From assembly GCF_040105385.1 (NCBI RefSeq), contig NZ_JBEDNQ010000005.1, positions 248,001 to 312,000 on the forward strand: 64,000 bases of DNA, written 5' to 3'. This document shows, piece by piece, positions 16,168-25,625 of the stretch; the stretch's first letter is position 1; every line of letters begins with the position of its first letter. A program made the translations under genes and the position numbers. This DNA comes from Pseudonocardia nematodicida. GTDB taxonomy: Bacteria; Actinomycetota; Actinomycetes; Mycobacteriales; Pseudonocardiaceae. The notes under the pieces are model-generated. The model saw only the letters and a program-made list of their open reading frames with translations, ran no database searches and was not told the origin of the DNA.

Positions 16168-16458
16168 TCAGGTGTCGCGCGAGCCCGAGTCGGCCTTCTT
16201 CGCGCCGTCCTCCGGCCCGTCGACGGCCGGATCGTCGTCGACGGGCCGGTCGTCGAAGGACTGCGGCAGCCGCTTGATCCGCTTGCTCATGTTGTGGATG
16301 AGGAAGGCCGTGGCCAGCATCAGCACCAGGACGAGCGCCAGGCCCACGGGCGCGGCGCTGCCCCACTCCGGCAGCTGCCCCTGCGGGGGCTCGGGGTTCT
16401 GCGCGGGAACCAGCCCGATCGTCGACACCGTTTCGATCAGCACCGTCTCGATCAGCAC
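16168..16458 (-). CDS. small single-pass membrane protein
   Basis: This 96-residue protein has one strong membrane helix (PVGLALVLVLMLATAFLIH) near residues 38-56, then a basic stretch (NMSKRIKRLP) and an acidic Asp-rich tail (DDRPVDDDPAVDGPEDGAKK). The basic residues after the helix suggest an outward N-terminus and a cytoplasmic C-terminus. M. tuberculosis has a comparable small membrane gene beside mca (Rv1083). The GTG at 16458 has GGAGG nine bases upstream. The first ten codons are a 15-base tandem duplication (LIETV twice), so a GTG at 16443 is also possible. Function unknown. Confidence 0.65.
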   Translation of the reverse strand: MLIETVLIETVSTIGLVPAQNPEPPQGQLPEWGSAAPVGLALVLVLMLATAFLIHNMSKRIKRLPQSFDDRPVDDDPAVDGPEDGAKKADSGSRDT

Positions 16459-16531
16459 CGCCGACCGCCTCCGAACCTCGTTCCCTGGCCCCGCGGGTCG
16501 CCGCCGGGGCCGGAGCACAGGCTACCCGCGC

Positions 16532-16590
16532 AGGGCGGACGCCCTCGAGCACAGGGCGGACGCCCTCATCCGGCGCAGGGCGGACGCCCT
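16532..16590. repeat. three copies of palindrome AGGGCGGACGCCCT after mca
   Basis: Identical 14-base palindromes lie at 16532-16545, 16553-16566 and 16577-16590, the last touching the mca stop codon. Spacing is 21 then 24 bases. They lie where the mca transcript would end and could act as terminator or transcript-end hairpins. Confidence 0.85.
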
Positions 16591-17522
16591 CACCCGGCGC
16601 GGCGCTCCTGGGCGGTCCCCACCGCGATCCCGGCGAACAGGTCGTTCTCCGGGGTGCTCGTCTCCACCAGCGAGTGCACGAGCTCGTAGTCCTCGGTGGG
16701 CCAGACCCGGGCCTGCACCTCCAGCGGGGTGAAGAAGAACCGGCTGTTCGGGTCGATCTGGGTGGCGTGTGCGCGCAACGCGTCGTCGCGACGGCCGAAC
16801 CAGTCCGCGCAGACGACCTTCGTCGTGACCCGGGTCCCGGGATCCGGACGGTCGCTGGTCCAGTTCTCCAGCCACTCGGCGTACGGCGACTCCTGCCCGG
16901 ACTCCAGGATCGCGTGGTGGAACGCCTCCAGGCGGGCCTTCGAGAAGCCGTGCCCGTAGTAGAGCTTGAGCGGCTGCCACGGCGCGCCCGCCTCCGGGAA
17001 CCGCGCCGGGTCCCCGGCCGCCTCCCAGGCCGCCATCGAGATGACGTGGGTGCGGATGTGGTCGGGGTGCGGGTAGCCGCCGTTCTCGTCGTAGGTGACG
17101 ATCACGTGCGGACGGAACTCGCGGATCACCCTGACCAGGGCGGCCGTCTGTTCCTCGACGTCACCGGTGGCGAAGCAGCCCTGCGGCAGCGGCGGCTTCG
17201 GGTCCCCCTCGGGCAGGCCGGAGTCGACGAACCCGAGCCAGACGTGCTGCACGCCGAGGATCTCCGCCGCCTTCGCCATCTCGGCGTTCCGGACGGCGGT
17301 CATGTTCTCCAGCACGTCCGGCCGCTCCATGGCCGGGTTGAGGATGCTGCCGCGCTCGCCCCCGGTACAGGTCACGACCATGACCTCGTGACCCTCGTCG
17401 GAGTAGCGGGCGGTGGTGGCGGCGCCCTTCGAGGACTCGTCGTCCGGGTGGGCGTGCACCGTCATCAGCCGCGGGAGCTCGCCGGCGGCGAGCACGTGCG
17501 GGGCCGGGGGCTGGATGGTCAT
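16590..17522 (-). CDS. mca: mycothiol S-conjugate amidase
   Basis: Zinc amidase that cleaves mycothiol S-conjugates to a mercapturic acid and GlcN-inositol, for export of electrophiles and drugs. Length is 310 residues. Zinc-binding motifs of the PIG-L/LmbE family are TVHAHPDDES near residue 23 and GGYPHPDHIRTH near residue 148. The late segment AHATQIDPNSRFFFTP is typical of Mca rather than MshB. Mycothiol is the actinobacterial low-molecular-weight thiol, which supports the organism call. The start is the ATG at 17522 (TIQPPAPHVLAAGELPRLM). The gene neighbours greA, as in mycobacteria. Confidence 0.93.
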   Translation of the reverse strand: MTIQPPAPHVLAAGELPRLMTVHAHPDDESSKGAATTARYSDEGHEVMVVTCTGGERGSILNPAMERPDVLENMTAVRNAEMAKAAEILGVQHVWLGFVDSGLPEGDPKPPLPQGCFATGDVEEQTAALVRVIREFRPHVIVTYDENGGYPHPDHIRTHVISMAAWEAAGDPARFPEAGAPWQPLKLYYGHGFSKARLEAFHHAILESGQESPYAEWLENWTSDRPDPGTRVTTKVVCADWFGRRDDALRAHATQIDPNSRFFFTPLEVQARVWPTEDYELVHSLVETSTPENDLFAGIAVGTAQERRAG

Positions 17523-18022
17523 CGGGGCGGGTTCCTCCACGGTCACCGGACTCGGGTCCCGCGCTCCACGGCGTGGCCCCGGAGCGCGGGCGGCGAGATC
17601 GTGCGTCGGGACCGATCCTGGCAGAGGCCACCGACAACGACCGTTCCGACTCTCGCCGCAGGAGGTGCAACAGCACCGGCGAACCGGCTGTTCCCTGTGC
17701 TGGTACGGCCGTACCGGAATGGCCGCCCCGCGTCGCGGCGGACGGTTCGTCTCCGGTTCGGAAGTGTCGGGCGGACGGAATCGACATGCCCTCTCACCTG
17801 CGAAGATCCGTGGATCGGGAACTCGCGTACAGGGTCGCCCGTTCATCGAATGGCTGCGACGAGCGGCGCGCATCGTGCTAAGGTGGCTCACACACGGCCC
17901 GCCAGCGGGTCGTGTTTTTCCTTACTCGGGGCGTGCCGTCGGGTGCTGCCACCCCCGTGTGTGCCCGCCGGCGCCGGTGACGCGCCCCGGCGGCGACACG
18001 TCCTGTATTCCTGGAGGAGTTG
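17523..18022. other. 500-bp divergent intergenic region between mca and greA
   Basis: No convincing gene is seen; a 102-codon plus-strand frame at 17573 has no family features. The greA half holds a candidate -10 box TAAGGT (17879-17884, no good -35) and an intrinsic-terminator-like hairpin listed separately. Confidence 0.5.
17892..17919 (+). terminator. terminator-like hairpin with T run in the greA leader
   Basis: ACACGGCCCGC pairs with GCGGGTCGTGT (one G-T pair), followed at once by a TTTTT run (17915-17919). It lies just after the candidate -10 TAAGGT and 104 bases before the greA ATG. It may stop part of the transcripts early. Confidence 0.6.
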
Positions 18023-18517
18023 ATGACGGTGACGGACACCCAGGCGACCTGGTTGACCCAGGAGGCCTTCGACCGGCTGAAGACCGAGCTGGACGGGCTG
18101 ATCGCGAACCGGCCCGTCATCGCCGCGGAGATCAACGCCCGCCGCGAGGAGGGCGACCTGAAGGAGAACGGCGGCTACCACGCCGCCCGCGAGGAGCAGG
18201 GCCAGCAGGAGGCCCGGATCCGCCAGCTGCAGGAGCTGCTGCGCACCGCCCAGGTCGGCACCGCGCCCACCAGCGCCGACGAGGCCACCCCGGGCACCGT
18301 CCTCGAGATCAAGTACGAGGACGACGAGGACACGGAGAAGGTCCTGCTCGGCTCCCGCGAGGAGGGCAGCCACGGCGACCTGCAGGTCATCTCGCCGAAC
18401 TCCCCGCTCGGTGCCGCGCTGCTCGGCGCGAAGCCGGGCGACACCCGCGAGTACCAGCTGCCCGACGGAGGCAGCATGAAGGTCAGCCTGGTCGGGGTCG
18501 AGGCCTTCCAGGGCTGA
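18023..18517 (+). CDS. greA: transcription elongation factor GreA
   Basis: GreA enters the RNA polymerase secondary channel and stimulates cleavage of backtracked RNA. Length is 164 residues. The N-terminal coiled coil carries the catalytic acidic tip (EEGDLKENGGYHAAREEQG, near residues 37-56). The C-terminal FKBP-like domain includes SPNSPLGAALLGAKPGD. The ATG at 18023 follows CTGGAGGAG. It stands alone, ended by a terminator at 18538, with a hairpin in its leader. Its position next to mca matches mycobacteria. Confidence 0.96.
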   Translation: MTVTDTQATWLTQEAFDRLKTELDGLIANRPVIAAEINARREEGDLKENGGYHAAREEQGQQEARIRQLQELLRTAQVGTAPTSADEATPGTVLEIKYEDDEDTEKVLLGSREEGSHGDLQVISPNSPLGAALLGAKPGDTREYQLPDGGSMKVSLVGVEAFQG

Positions 18518-18537
18518 CGAGCTCACCAGACACCCGC

Positions 18538-18566
18538 ACGGGCCCGGCCGGATCGGCCGGGCCCGT
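18538..18566. terminator. bidirectional terminator between greA and ilvA
   Basis: ACGGGCCCGGCC and GGCCGGGCCCGT are perfect 12-base arms around GGATC, between two convergent genes. Confidence 0.85.
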
Positions 18567-18590
18567 TCCGTCGTGGTGTCGACGGCGCGC

Positions 18591-19832
18591 TCAGGCCACC
18601 GCGTGGCCGGCCGCGCGCAGGCCCTCGACGATCACGTCCCGGTGCTCGGACCCGCGGGTCTCCAGGCTCAGCTCGACGTCGACCTCGCCGACCGGCAGCG
18701 CGCCGCTGATCCGTGAGTGCGCCACGTCGGTGACGTTCGCGCCGAGCGAGCCGACCCGGGACAGCAGCTCGGCCAGCGCCCCGGGCCGGTCCTGGACCTG
18801 CACGTGCAGGGTCAGGTAGCGCGACGACGCGACCAGGCTCTGCCGGACGACCTGCAGCAGCACCAGCGGGTCGACGTTCCCGCCGGACAGCACCGCGACG
18901 ACCGGGCCGGGCCACCGGCCGGGATGCTCCATCAACGCCGCGATCGGGGCCGCGCCGGCCGGCTCGACGACGAGCTTCGCCCGTTCCAGGCAGTGCACCA
19001 GCGCCCCGGACAGGGCGTCCTCGGACACCGTGACGAGCTCGTCGACCAGCCCGGCGACCTGCGGGAAGGTGATCTCCCCCGGTCGCCCGACGGCGATCCC
19101 GTCGGCCATCGTGCGCATGGCGGCCAGCGGCATCGGCCGTCCGGCGGCCAGCGACGACGGCCAGGCCGCCGCACCGGCCGCCTGGACCCCGACGATCCGG
19201 GTGGCCGGCCGGTGCTCGCGCAGCACGGCGGCGATCCCGCCGAGCAGCCCACCGCCGCCGGCCGAGACGAGCACGGTGCCGACGTCGGGGACCTGGTCCA
19301 GGATCTCGAGGCCGACCGTGCCCTGGCCGGCGATGACGTCCGGGTGGTCGAACGGGTGCACCAGCACCGCGCCGGTGTCGCGGGCCGCCGCCGTCGCGGC
19401 CTCGACCGCCTCGTCCACCGACTCCCCGGTGAGCACGACCTCGGCGCCGTAGCCGCGGGTGGCGTCGACCTTCGGCAGTGCCGCCCGCTCCGGCATGTAG
19501 ACGGTGGCCCGCACGCCGAGCAGCCGGGCCGCGAGCGCGACGCCCTGGGCGTGGTTCCCGGCGCTGGCGGCGACGACGCCGCCGGCCCGCTCGCCGGGGG
19601 TGAGCCGGGCGATCCGGGTGTACGCGCCGCGGATCTTGAACGAGCCGGTGCGCTGCAGGTTCTCGCACTTGAGGTGGACCGGCGTGCCGGTCAGCTCGGA
19701 GAGCGCGCGGGCGCCGGCGACCGGGGTGGTGCGGACCACCCCCCGCAACAGCTCGCGGGCGGCGTTTACGTCGGCTGCGTTGACCGGTGGGACGAACGGC
19801 CGGGTGACGGGGGCGTCCGGTGGGGCGACCAT
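18591..19832 (-). CDS. ilvA: threonine ammonia-lyase
   Basis: PLP enzyme deaminating L-threonine to 2-oxobutanoate, the first step to isoleucine, or a catabolic form. Length is 413 residues. The PLP lysine lies in RTGSFKIRGAY. The phosphate loop is SAGGGGLLGG and the asparagine loop is SAGNHAQGVA. A single C-terminal ACT-like domain (YLTLHVQVQDRPGALAELLSRV) is present, as in the catabolic/short actinobacterial form rather than the two-domain E. coli IlvA. The ATG at 19832 starts VAPPDAPVTRPF. It faces greA and is divergent from the small secreted gene at 19926. Confidence 0.93.
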   Translation of the reverse strand: MVAPPDAPVTRPFVPPVNAADVNAARELLRGVVRTTPVAGARALSELTGTPVHLKCENLQRTGSFKIRGAYTRIARLTPGERAGGVVAASAGNHAQGVALAARLLGVRATVYMPERAALPKVDATRGYGAEVVLTGESVDEAVEAATAAARDTGAVLVHPFDHPDVIAGQGTVGLEILDQVPDVGTVLVSAGGGGLLGGIAAVLREHRPATRIVGVQAAGAAAWPSSLAAGRPMPLAAMRTMADGIAVGRPGEITFPQVAGLVDELVTVSEDALSGALVHCLERAKLVVEPAGAAPIAALMEHPGRWPGPVVAVLSGGNVDPLVLLQVVRQSLVASSRYLTLHVQVQDRPGALAELLSRVGSLGANVTDVAHSRISGALPVGEVDVELSLETRGSEHRDVIVEGLRAAGHAVA

Positions 19833-19876
19833 CCGGGCAGTCTCGCACTCCCGCGGGTAACCTCGACGAGGTCTCA

Positions 19877-19904
19877 CCGGGCGTGATCCGCTCATCACGC
19901 CCGG
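19877..19904. promoter_or_regulatory. 11-bp inverted repeat in the ilvA/small-gene divergent region
   Basis: CCGGGCGTGAT and ATCACGCCCGG are perfect arms around six bases. It lies 45-72 bases upstream of the ilvA start and just before the ribosome site of the gene at 19926. It could be a regulator site for either side. Confidence 0.5.
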
Positions 19905-19925
19905 GTGTGGGGAGGGACTTCTCGA

Positions 19926-20153
19926 ATGACCCGGCTGCGCACCACTGCGCCCCTGTTGCTGGCCGGCGCCCTGACGGCGCTCGCGGTGGCGACCGTGCAG
20001 GACGCGGGCTGCGACGAGCCGGGCCGCTACGAGCTGCGGCCCGACGGGACCTGGTCGCTGGTCGGCGGGTGCGTCGACCCGGCGGACCTGGTCATCCCGC
20101 CGGCGCCGGGAGATGGCACGCCGGTCCCCGGCCCCGAGGAGTCCCGGAGCTGA
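19926..20153 (+). CDS. small secreted protein of unknown function
   Basis: This 75-residue protein has an N-terminal signal-like segment (TRLRTTAPLLLAGALTALAVATV). A short mature part with two Cys (DAGCDEPGRYELR and VGGCVDP) and a Pro/Gly-rich end follow. It is probably exported; the two Cys could form a disulphide. There is no lipobox. GGAGG at 19911-19915 supports the ATG. It converges on metB with a four-base gap and no room for a separate terminator. Family not recognised. Confidence 0.6.
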   Translation: MTRLRTTAPLLLAGALTALAVATVQDAGCDEPGRYELRPDGTWSLVGGCVDPADLVIPPAPGDGTPVPGPEESRS

Positions 20154-20157
20154 GTCC

Positions 20158-21303
20158 CTACCGCGCCGCGTCGAGCGCGGTGCGCAGGTCGTCGACCAGG
20201 TCGTCGGCGTCCTCGATGCCGACCGAGAGCCGCACCAGCGAGTCCGGGACCTCCAGCATCGAGCCCGCGGTCGACGCGTGGGTCATCTGCCCGGGGTGCT
20301 CGATCAGCGACTCGACCCCGCCGAGCGACTCGGCGAGGGTGAACAGCCGGGTCCCGGCGCAGATCCGCAGCGCCGCGTCCCGCCCACCGGCCGCGGTGAA
20401 CGAGATCATCCCGCCGAACCGGCGCATCTGCTTGGCCGCGACCTCGTGGCCGGGGTGCTCGGGCAGGCCCGGGTAGAGAACCCCGGCCACGGCCGGGTGC
20501 GCGGTGAGCATCTCGACCACCCGCTCGGCGTTGTCGCAGTGCCGATCCATCCGCACCGCGAGGGTCTTCGCGCCGCGCAGGGTCAGCCAGGCGTCGAACG
20601 GGCCGGGCACCGACCCGACCGAGTTCTGGGTGAACGACACCTGCGCCGCGAGATCGTCGTCGTTGCACACCAGCGCGCCGCCGACGACGTCGGAGTGGCC
20701 GCCGACGTACTTGGTCGTCGAGTGCACGACGACGTCCGCGCCCAGCGCGAGCGGGGTCTGCAGGTAGGGCGAGGCGAAGGTGTTGTCGACGACCAGCCGG
20801 GCACCGGCCTCCCGCGCGACCCCGGCCAGCCCGGCGATGTCGGCGATGCCGAGCAGCGGGTTGGTCGGGGTCTCCGACCAGATCACCTTCGTCGTCGGCC
20901 GGACCGCCGCCCGGGCCGCGTCGAGGTCGCCCAGGTCGACCGGGGTGTAGGTGACCCCGAACCCGGACAGCACCTTGTCGACCAGGCGGAAGGTGCCCCC
21001 GTAGGCGTCGTGCGGGATGACCAGGTGGTCACCGGGGCGCAGCAGGATCCGCAGCAGGGTGTCGGTGGCGCCCATCCCCGAGCCGAACGCGTGCGCGTGC
21101 CAGCCCTCCTCGAGCGCCGCCAGGCACTCCTGCAACGCGGTGCGGGTGGGGTTGGCGCTGCGGGAGTACTCGTACCCGCCGCGCGTCCCCCCGACGCCGT
21201 CCTGGGCGTAGGTGGAGCTGGTGTGGATCGACGTGGTGACGGCCCCGGTCGTCGGGTCCGGTTCCTGCCCGGCGTGGATCGCGCGCGTGGAGAAGCCCTG
21301 CAT
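20158..21303 (-). CDS. metB: cystathionine gamma-synthase
   Basis: PLP enzyme of the Cys/Met metabolism family that joins an O-acyl-homoserine with cysteine to make cystathionine. Length is 381 residues. The PLP lysine is in VVHSTTKYVGGHSDVVGG; other family segments are GFSTRAIHAGQEPDP at the N-terminus, YEYSRSANPTRTALQ and LGGVESLIEHPGQMTHAS. Family members also include cystathionine gamma-lyases, so direction of flux is not certain. The next gene in the same direction is cystathionine beta-synthase, 49 bases away, so both directions of transsulphuration are encoded side by side, as in M. tuberculosis (Rv1079, Rv1077). Confidence 0.92.
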   Translation of the reverse strand: MQGFSTRAIHAGQEPDPTTGAVTTSIHTSSTYAQDGVGGTRGGYEYSRSANPTRTALQECLAALEEGWHAHAFGSGMGATDTLLRILLRPGDHLVIPHDAYGGTFRLVDKVLSGFGVTYTPVDLGDLDAARAAVRPTTKVIWSETPTNPLLGIADIAGLAGVAREAGARLVVDNTFASPYLQTPLALGADVVVHSTTKYVGGHSDVVGGALVCNDDDLAAQVSFTQNSVGSVPGPFDAWLTLRGAKTLAVRMDRHCDNAERVVEMLTAHPAVAGVLYPGLPEHPGHEVAAKQMRRFGGMISFTAAGGRDAALRICAGTRLFTLAESLGGVESLIEHPGQMTHASTAGSMLEVPDSLVRLSVGIEDADDLVDDLRTALDAAR

Positions 21304-21352
21304 GGGCGCGAAGGCTACTCCCGGGCGGGTGGGGACCTGCGCAGTACGGCGC

Positions 21353-22720
<1,368 letters not shown>

Positions 22721-22897
22721 GTGCGCATCCTCGCACCGGTCGTCGCCGCCCGACGGTGCGCATCCCCGCATCCGGTGTCCACCATCGGACGACGAGCCGG
22801 TCCCGCCGCCCCTGACGACTTCGTCACGCACGACCGGAATCGCGCCTACCGCTGAGTAGTGTCGCCCGGACACATCCTGCGATGGAGGAGGACGTCG

Positions 22898-24118
22898 ATG
22901 CCCGAAGCCGTGATCGTCGCCGCGGCCCGGTCCCCGATCGGCCGCGCGAACAAGGGCTCGCTGGCCGGCATGCGCCCGGACGACCTGACCGTGCAGATGG
23001 TGCGCGCGGCGCTGGACCAGGTTCCGGCCCTGGACCCCGCCGAGATCGACGACCTGATGCTCGGCTGCGGGCTGCCCGGCGGTGAGCAGGGACACAACCT
23101 CGCCCGGATCGTCGCGATCCAGCTGGGCTACGACGGGCTCCCCGGCACGACGGTCAACCGGTACTGTTCGTCGTCACTGCAGACGACCCGGATGGCGCTG
23201 CACGCCATCAAGGCGGGCGAGGGCGACGTGTTCGTCTCGGCCGGCGTGGAGACGGTGTCCCGGTTCGGGAAAGGCACCTCGGACTCGCTGCCGGACACCC
23301 GTAACCCGCTGTTCGCCGAGGCCGAGGCCCGCACCGCCGAGACCGCGGAGACCGGCGCCGGCTCCTGGACCGACCCGCGCGAGAAGGACCTGCTGCCCGA
23401 CGCCTACATCGCGATGGGCCAGACCGCCGAGAACCTGGCCCTGCACAAGAACGTCTCCCGCGAGGACATGGACCGGTTCGCGGTGCGCTCGCAGAACCGG
23501 GCCGAGGCCGCGATCGCCGACGGCTTCTTCGCCCGCGAGATCGCGCCGGTGACGCTGCCCGACGGCTCGGTCGTCGACACCGACGACGGGCCCCGGCCGG
23601 GCACCACCTACGAGAAGGTCTCCGAGCTCAAGCCGGTCTTCCGGCCGGACGGCCGGATCACCGCCGGCAACGCCTGTCCGCTGAACGACGGCGCGGCGGC
23701 GCTGGTGATCATGTCCGACACGAGGGCCGAGCAGCTGGGGATCACCCCGCTGGCCCGGGTCGTCTCGACCGGCGTCACCGGGCTGTCCCCGGAGATCATG
23801 GGCTACGGGCCGGTCGAGGCCTCGACGCAGGCACTGGCCCGGGCCGGGCTGACCATCGACGACATCGACCTGGTCGAGATCAACGAGGCGTTCGCGGCGC
23901 AGGTCCTGCCCAGCGCCCGCGACCTGGGCATCGACGAGGAGAAGCTGAACGTGCACGGCGGTGCGATCGCGCTCGGCCACCCGTTCGGCATGACCGGCGC
24001 CCGGATCACCGCCACCCTGCTCAACGGCCTGCGCGCCCGCGACGGCCGCTACGGGCTGGAGACGATGTGCGTCGGCGGTGGACAGGGCATGGCGATGGTG
24101 CTGGAGCGCCTGTCGTAA
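22898..24118 (+). CDS. acetyl-CoA acyltransferase (thiolase)
   Basis: Thiolase of the beta-oxidation or acetoacetyl-CoA type. Length is 406 residues. The nucleophilic Cys is in TVNRYCSSSLQT near residue 91. The catalytic His is in HGGAIALGHPFGMTGAR, and the second Cys in MCVGGGQGMA. Its place beside cbs matches mycobacterial fadA3. Whether it degrades or condenses cannot be told. A good GGAGGA site precedes the ATG at 22898. The 177 bases up to cbs are a divergent promoter region. Confidence 0.92.
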   Translation: MPEAVIVAAARSPIGRANKGSLAGMRPDDLTVQMVRAALDQVPALDPAEIDDLMLGCGLPGGEQGHNLARIVAIQLGYDGLPGTTVNRYCSSSLQTTRMALHAIKAGEGDVFVSAGVETVSRFGKGTSDSLPDTRNPLFAEAEARTAETAETGAGSWTDPREKDLLPDAYIAMGQTAENLALHKNVSREDMDRFAVRSQNRAEAAIADGFFAREIAPVTLPDGSVVDTDDGPRPGTTYEKVSELKPVFRPDGRITAGNACPLNDGAAALVIMSDTRAEQLGITPLARVVSTGVTGLSPEIMGYGPVEASTQALARAGLTIDDIDLVEINEAFAAQVLPSARDLGIDEEKLNVHGGAIALGHPFGMTGARITATLLNGLRARDGRYGLETMCVGGGQGMAMVLERLS

Positions 24119-24124
24119 CGGGTC

Positions 24125-24619
24125 TCAGGCGGCGGCCGGGGGCGGGTCGATCCTGATCCCGGCCGCCTCGAGCTCGGCCTCGGTGCGCAACCGGGCCAGG
24201 TCGCGGTCGGCGTCCAGCGCCCCCGCGGTGCCCCCGCGCTCGACGTAGGGCCGCAGCGGCGGGTCCTCGACGCCGGCCGCCCGGCAGGTGGCGAGCAGCA
24301 CGTCGTCGTAGGCGGCCAGGACCGCGACCCGCTGTGTACGGGTGTGCGGGGGCGGGCCGCGCCGCTGCCGGTCCAGCCGGCGCAGGTCGGCGACGAGCCG
24401 TTCCAGCGGCGGGCCGGTCGGCGCGGGCGGCGGTGGACGGCGCCGCCGGTACGCCTCGGCGATCCGCCGGACGACCCCGGGCACGCGCAACAACAGCCAC
24501 AGCAGTACCGCGGGACCCAGTGCGATGGCCGCGAAGACGGCGACCCCGGCCGCGACCGGGTCGTTCCCGGGCACAGGAGAGACGGTACCGGAGAAATACG
24601 ACGACGACGCCGCGGGCAC
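24125..24619 (-). CDS. actinobacterial membrane-anchored protein of unknown function
   Basis: A protein of up to 164 residues with one membrane helix near the N-terminus (AAGVAVFAAIALGPAVLLWLLL). A basic, Pro-rich linker (RRRRPPPPAPTGPP) and a soluble helical C-terminal domain (LERLVADLRRLDRQRR through RLRTEAELEAAGI) follow. Likely anchored with the C-terminus in the cytoplasm. The start is uncertain: the GTG at 24619 lies inside the terminator hairpin of the preceding gene, so the GTG at 24574 (giving 149 residues) is a good alternative. No family recognised. Confidence 0.6.
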   Translation of the reverse strand: MPAASSSYFSGTVSPVPGNDPVAAGVAVFAAIALGPAVLLWLLLRVPGVVRRIAEAYRRRRPPPPAPTGPPLERLVADLRRLDRQRRGPPPHTRTQRVAVLAAYDDVLLATCRAAGVEDPPLRPYVERGGTAGALDADRDLARLRTEAELEAAGIRIDPPPAAA

Positions 24620-24646
24620 CGGAGGCGGTGTCCGCGGCGTCGTCGT
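24601..24646 (-). terminator. terminator after the BI-1 gene
   Basis: ACGACGACGCCGCGG and CCGCGGCGTCGTCGT form 15-base arms around 16 bases, ten bases after the BI-1 stop, with a short T-rich end on the minus strand. Confidence 0.75.
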
Positions 24647-24655
24647 CTTCTCGGA

Positions 24656-25468
24656 TCAGTCGCCGCGCAGGTAGCTGAGCAGGCGCAGGATCTCGATGTA
24701 GAGCCAGACCAGGGTGGTCATCAGGCCGAACGCGATGTACCAGGAGTACTTCTCCGGGACACCGGCCTTGACGGCGTTGTCGGCCGCGTCGAAGTCCATC
24801 AGCAGGCTGAACGCGGCGACGCCGATCACGACGATGCTGAACAGGATGGCCAGCGGACCACCGTCACGGAGACCGAAGCCGCCCTCGGTGAAGAAGCTCG
24901 CGACCAGGTTCGAGATCATCAGGACGACGACGCCGATCATCGCGCCCATCATCCACTTCTGGAACCTGGGCGTGACCTTGACGGCGCCGGTCTTGTAGAC
25001 GACCAGCATGCCGAAAAAGACACCCGCGGTACCGATGAGCGCCTGGAAGGCGATCCCCGGGTACATGGCGTTGATCGGCGCGGTGATGCCGCCGAGCGCG
25101 ACACCCATGGCACCGGAGTAGGTCAGCGTCAGCGGTGCGCTGGGCTTCTGCTTGAAGATGACGATCAGCGCCACCACGATGCCGACGACGAACGCCGGCA
25201 GCGCCAGCCAGGTCATCCCCGACATCACGGTCAGCAGGCCGGCGACGAGCGCGAGACCACCGCTGATCGCGGTCTTCTGGACGATGTCGTCGACCGTGAT
25301 CGGGCGCCCGGTCTCCTGGACCTGGTTCGGGTCGACACTCGACGTCTGGGAGCCGGCGTAGGCGGAAGCTCCGCCCATCATGCCGCCTCCCGAGCTGCCG
25401 AACGTGGCGTAGCCGCCCTGCCCCTGGGTGGGCAGGTTGCGGAACGCCGGGTTGCTCGTGGAGCGCAC
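24656..25468 (-). CDS. Bax inhibitor-1/YccA family membrane protein
   Basis: This 270-residue protein has a Gly/Gln-rich soluble N-terminal 65 residues (NPAFRNLPTQGQGGYATFG, SSGGGMMGGASAYAG) and seven membrane helices. The family features are LTYSGAMGVALGGIT, QALIGTAGVFFGML and the C-terminal YSWYIAFGLMTTLVWLYIEILRLL. Bacterial BI-1 proteins are calcium-leak or stress-related membrane proteins; the exact role here is unknown. The GTG at 25468 is preceded by GAGGAGG and is chosen over an upstream codon. It ends in a clear terminator. Confidence 0.9.
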   Translation of the reverse strand: MRSTSNPAFRNLPTQGQGGYATFGSSGGGMMGGASAYAGSQTSSVDPNQVQETGRPITVDDIVQKTAISGGLALVAGLLTVMSGMTWLALPAFVVGIVVALIVIFKQKPSAPLTLTYSGAMGVALGGITAPINAMYPGIAFQALIGTAGVFFGMLVVYKTGAVKVTPRFQKWMMGAMIGVVVLMISNLVASFFTEGGFGLRDGGPLAILFSIVVIGVAAFSLLMDFDAADNAVKAGVPEKYSWYIAFGLMTTLVWLYIEILRLLSYLRGD

Positions 25469-25559
25469 CTGGATCCTCCTCGGCGGAACGTGTGCGGGGC
25501 TCACCCTCGGCAAGCCCTCGCAGTATGGCAACGCCACGGGGCCGCCAGGGGTTCCCGCC

Positions 25560-25577
25560 GGTAAAAGAAAATTTACC
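25560..25577. promoter_or_regulatory. AT-rich palindrome upstream of the BI-1 gene
   Basis: GGTAAA and TTTACC flank AGAAAA in an A-rich island rare for this genome, about 92 bases before the BI-1 start and 49 bases after the end of the next gene. It is a candidate operator or promoter element. Confidence 0.4.
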
Positions 25578-25625
25578 GCCTACTCCTCCCGCGGGGACAG
25601 ACCGGTGGCGAAGATCGCGTCCGGG

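Noticed and set aside
17573..17881. A 102-codon frame in the mca-greA gap
   Set aside because: Arg/Ser-rich, without ribosome site or family resemblance. It lies in the region expected to hold two promoters.
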